This document shows positions 63,927 through 64,000 of a stretch of DNA of 64,000 nucleotides, piece after piece. Location: contig NZ_JAUPEC010000016.1 in NCBI RefSeq assembly GCF_030551755.1, forward strand, positions 42,758 through 106,757, written 5' to 3'. A model generated the notes under the pieces. The model ran no database searches. It was given only the letters and a program-made list of their open reading frames with translations, and was not told the origin of the DNA. This stretch comes from Pseudocolwellia sp. AS88. Its GTDB lineage: Bacteria; Pseudomonadota; Gammaproteobacteria; Enterobacterales; Alteromonadaceae. How positions within the stretch are numbered: position 1 is the first letter of the stretch; every line of letters begins with the position of its first letter. The position numbers and the translations under genes were made by a program.

Positions 63927-64000
63927 TGACCCGTCCTAATATAGGTTGACAGTCATTTAATTAAAACGCCTGATGTACTTCATTGGGCGTTTTATATTTT
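63927..64000 (-). mobile_element. IS3-family insertion sequence, right end (runs out of window)
   Basis: The element boundary is at TGACCCGTCCTAATATAGG (63927 on), the terminal inverted repeat followed by TTGACAG. Inside it the minus strand encodes the end of a transposase. The element continues past 64000, so the left inverted repeat and target duplication are not visible. Family inferred from the IR sequence and the transposase tail. Confidence 0.75.
63961..64000 (-). CDS. IS3-type transposase OrfB, C-terminal end only
   Basis: Reading the minus strand from the window edge gives KYKTPNEVHQAF-stop, the normal end of an IS3/IS150-group integrase-type transposase (...LGYKTPNEVH...). Only about 12 residues lie inside the window. 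The rest of the gene is outside. The catalytic DDE part cannot be checked. Confidence 0.7.
   Translation of the reverse strand, partial: KYKTPNEVHQAF

Overview
The window is AT-rich bacterial chromosome from a marine gammaproteobacterium. The gene content (recCBD, lysC behind a lysine riboswitch, yejK/yejL/yejM, fused putA, mltD-gloB, small families DUF3087/DUF5062/DUF2986) fits the Alteromonadales, most likely Colwelliaceae such as Colwellia or Thalassotalea. The genus is inference; no rRNA gene is present.

Layout. 0-6 kb: a GNAT gene cut by the left edge, a three-gene membrane operon of the DUF3649/PepSY/DUF3325 iron-uptake type, a Xre-RES toxin-antitoxin pair with a well-formed promoter and operator, and an unrecognised lipoprotein. 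6-16.6 kb: recC-recB-recD followed by three small Alteromonadales-type genes, ending at a bidirectional terminator shared with asnB. 18.6-25 kb: a secreted pyroglutamyl-peptidase homologue whose catalytic Cys is Ser, mltD, gloB, a methyltransferase, a Nif3 protein and an ElyC-like protein. 25-29.6 kb: lysine riboswitch, possible 20-aa leader ORF and lysC, a low-molecular-weight phosphatase, a HicB-like gene with 33-bp periodic repeats upstream, and tRNA-Pro(GGG). 29.8-36.6 kb: yejM, yejL, yejK, pyrC, a tandem PTPS-like protein, an M23 peptidase and a DEDD exonuclease.

36.7-47.7 kb: a TonB-dependent siderophore receptor under a near-perfect Fur box, putA, a cytochrome c gene with one in-frame stop, a SpoIIAA-like protein, a ygaV-ygaP-like pair (ArsR sulfur sensor plus membrane rhodanese), and ndh. 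47.8-51.5 kb is a decay and mobility region: truncated SDR and DUF417 pseudogenes, a 17-bp-arm palindrome with a half copy next to a solitary tyrosine recombinase. 51.6-56.6 kb: methyltransferase, PDZ protein, YdeI, two GNATs, YgjV and a cation/proton antiporter. 56.7-59.4 kb: a complete bufferin-type operon (bufA precursor, MNIO bufB, bufC, DoxX bufD) with its own terminator. 59.7-64 kb: isochorismatase-family hydrolase, CPBP protease, lipoprotein, DUF2608 HAD protein, two membrane proteins, and the right end of an IS3-family element at the window edge.

Cooperation between genes: RecBCD is one operon with 4-8 bp overlaps. The PepSY operon and the siderophore receptor are both probably iron-controlled. 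The ArsR/rhodanese pair looks like a reactive-sulfur response. The buf genes make and maturate a metal-binding ribosomal peptide. No CRISPR array or prophage was seen.
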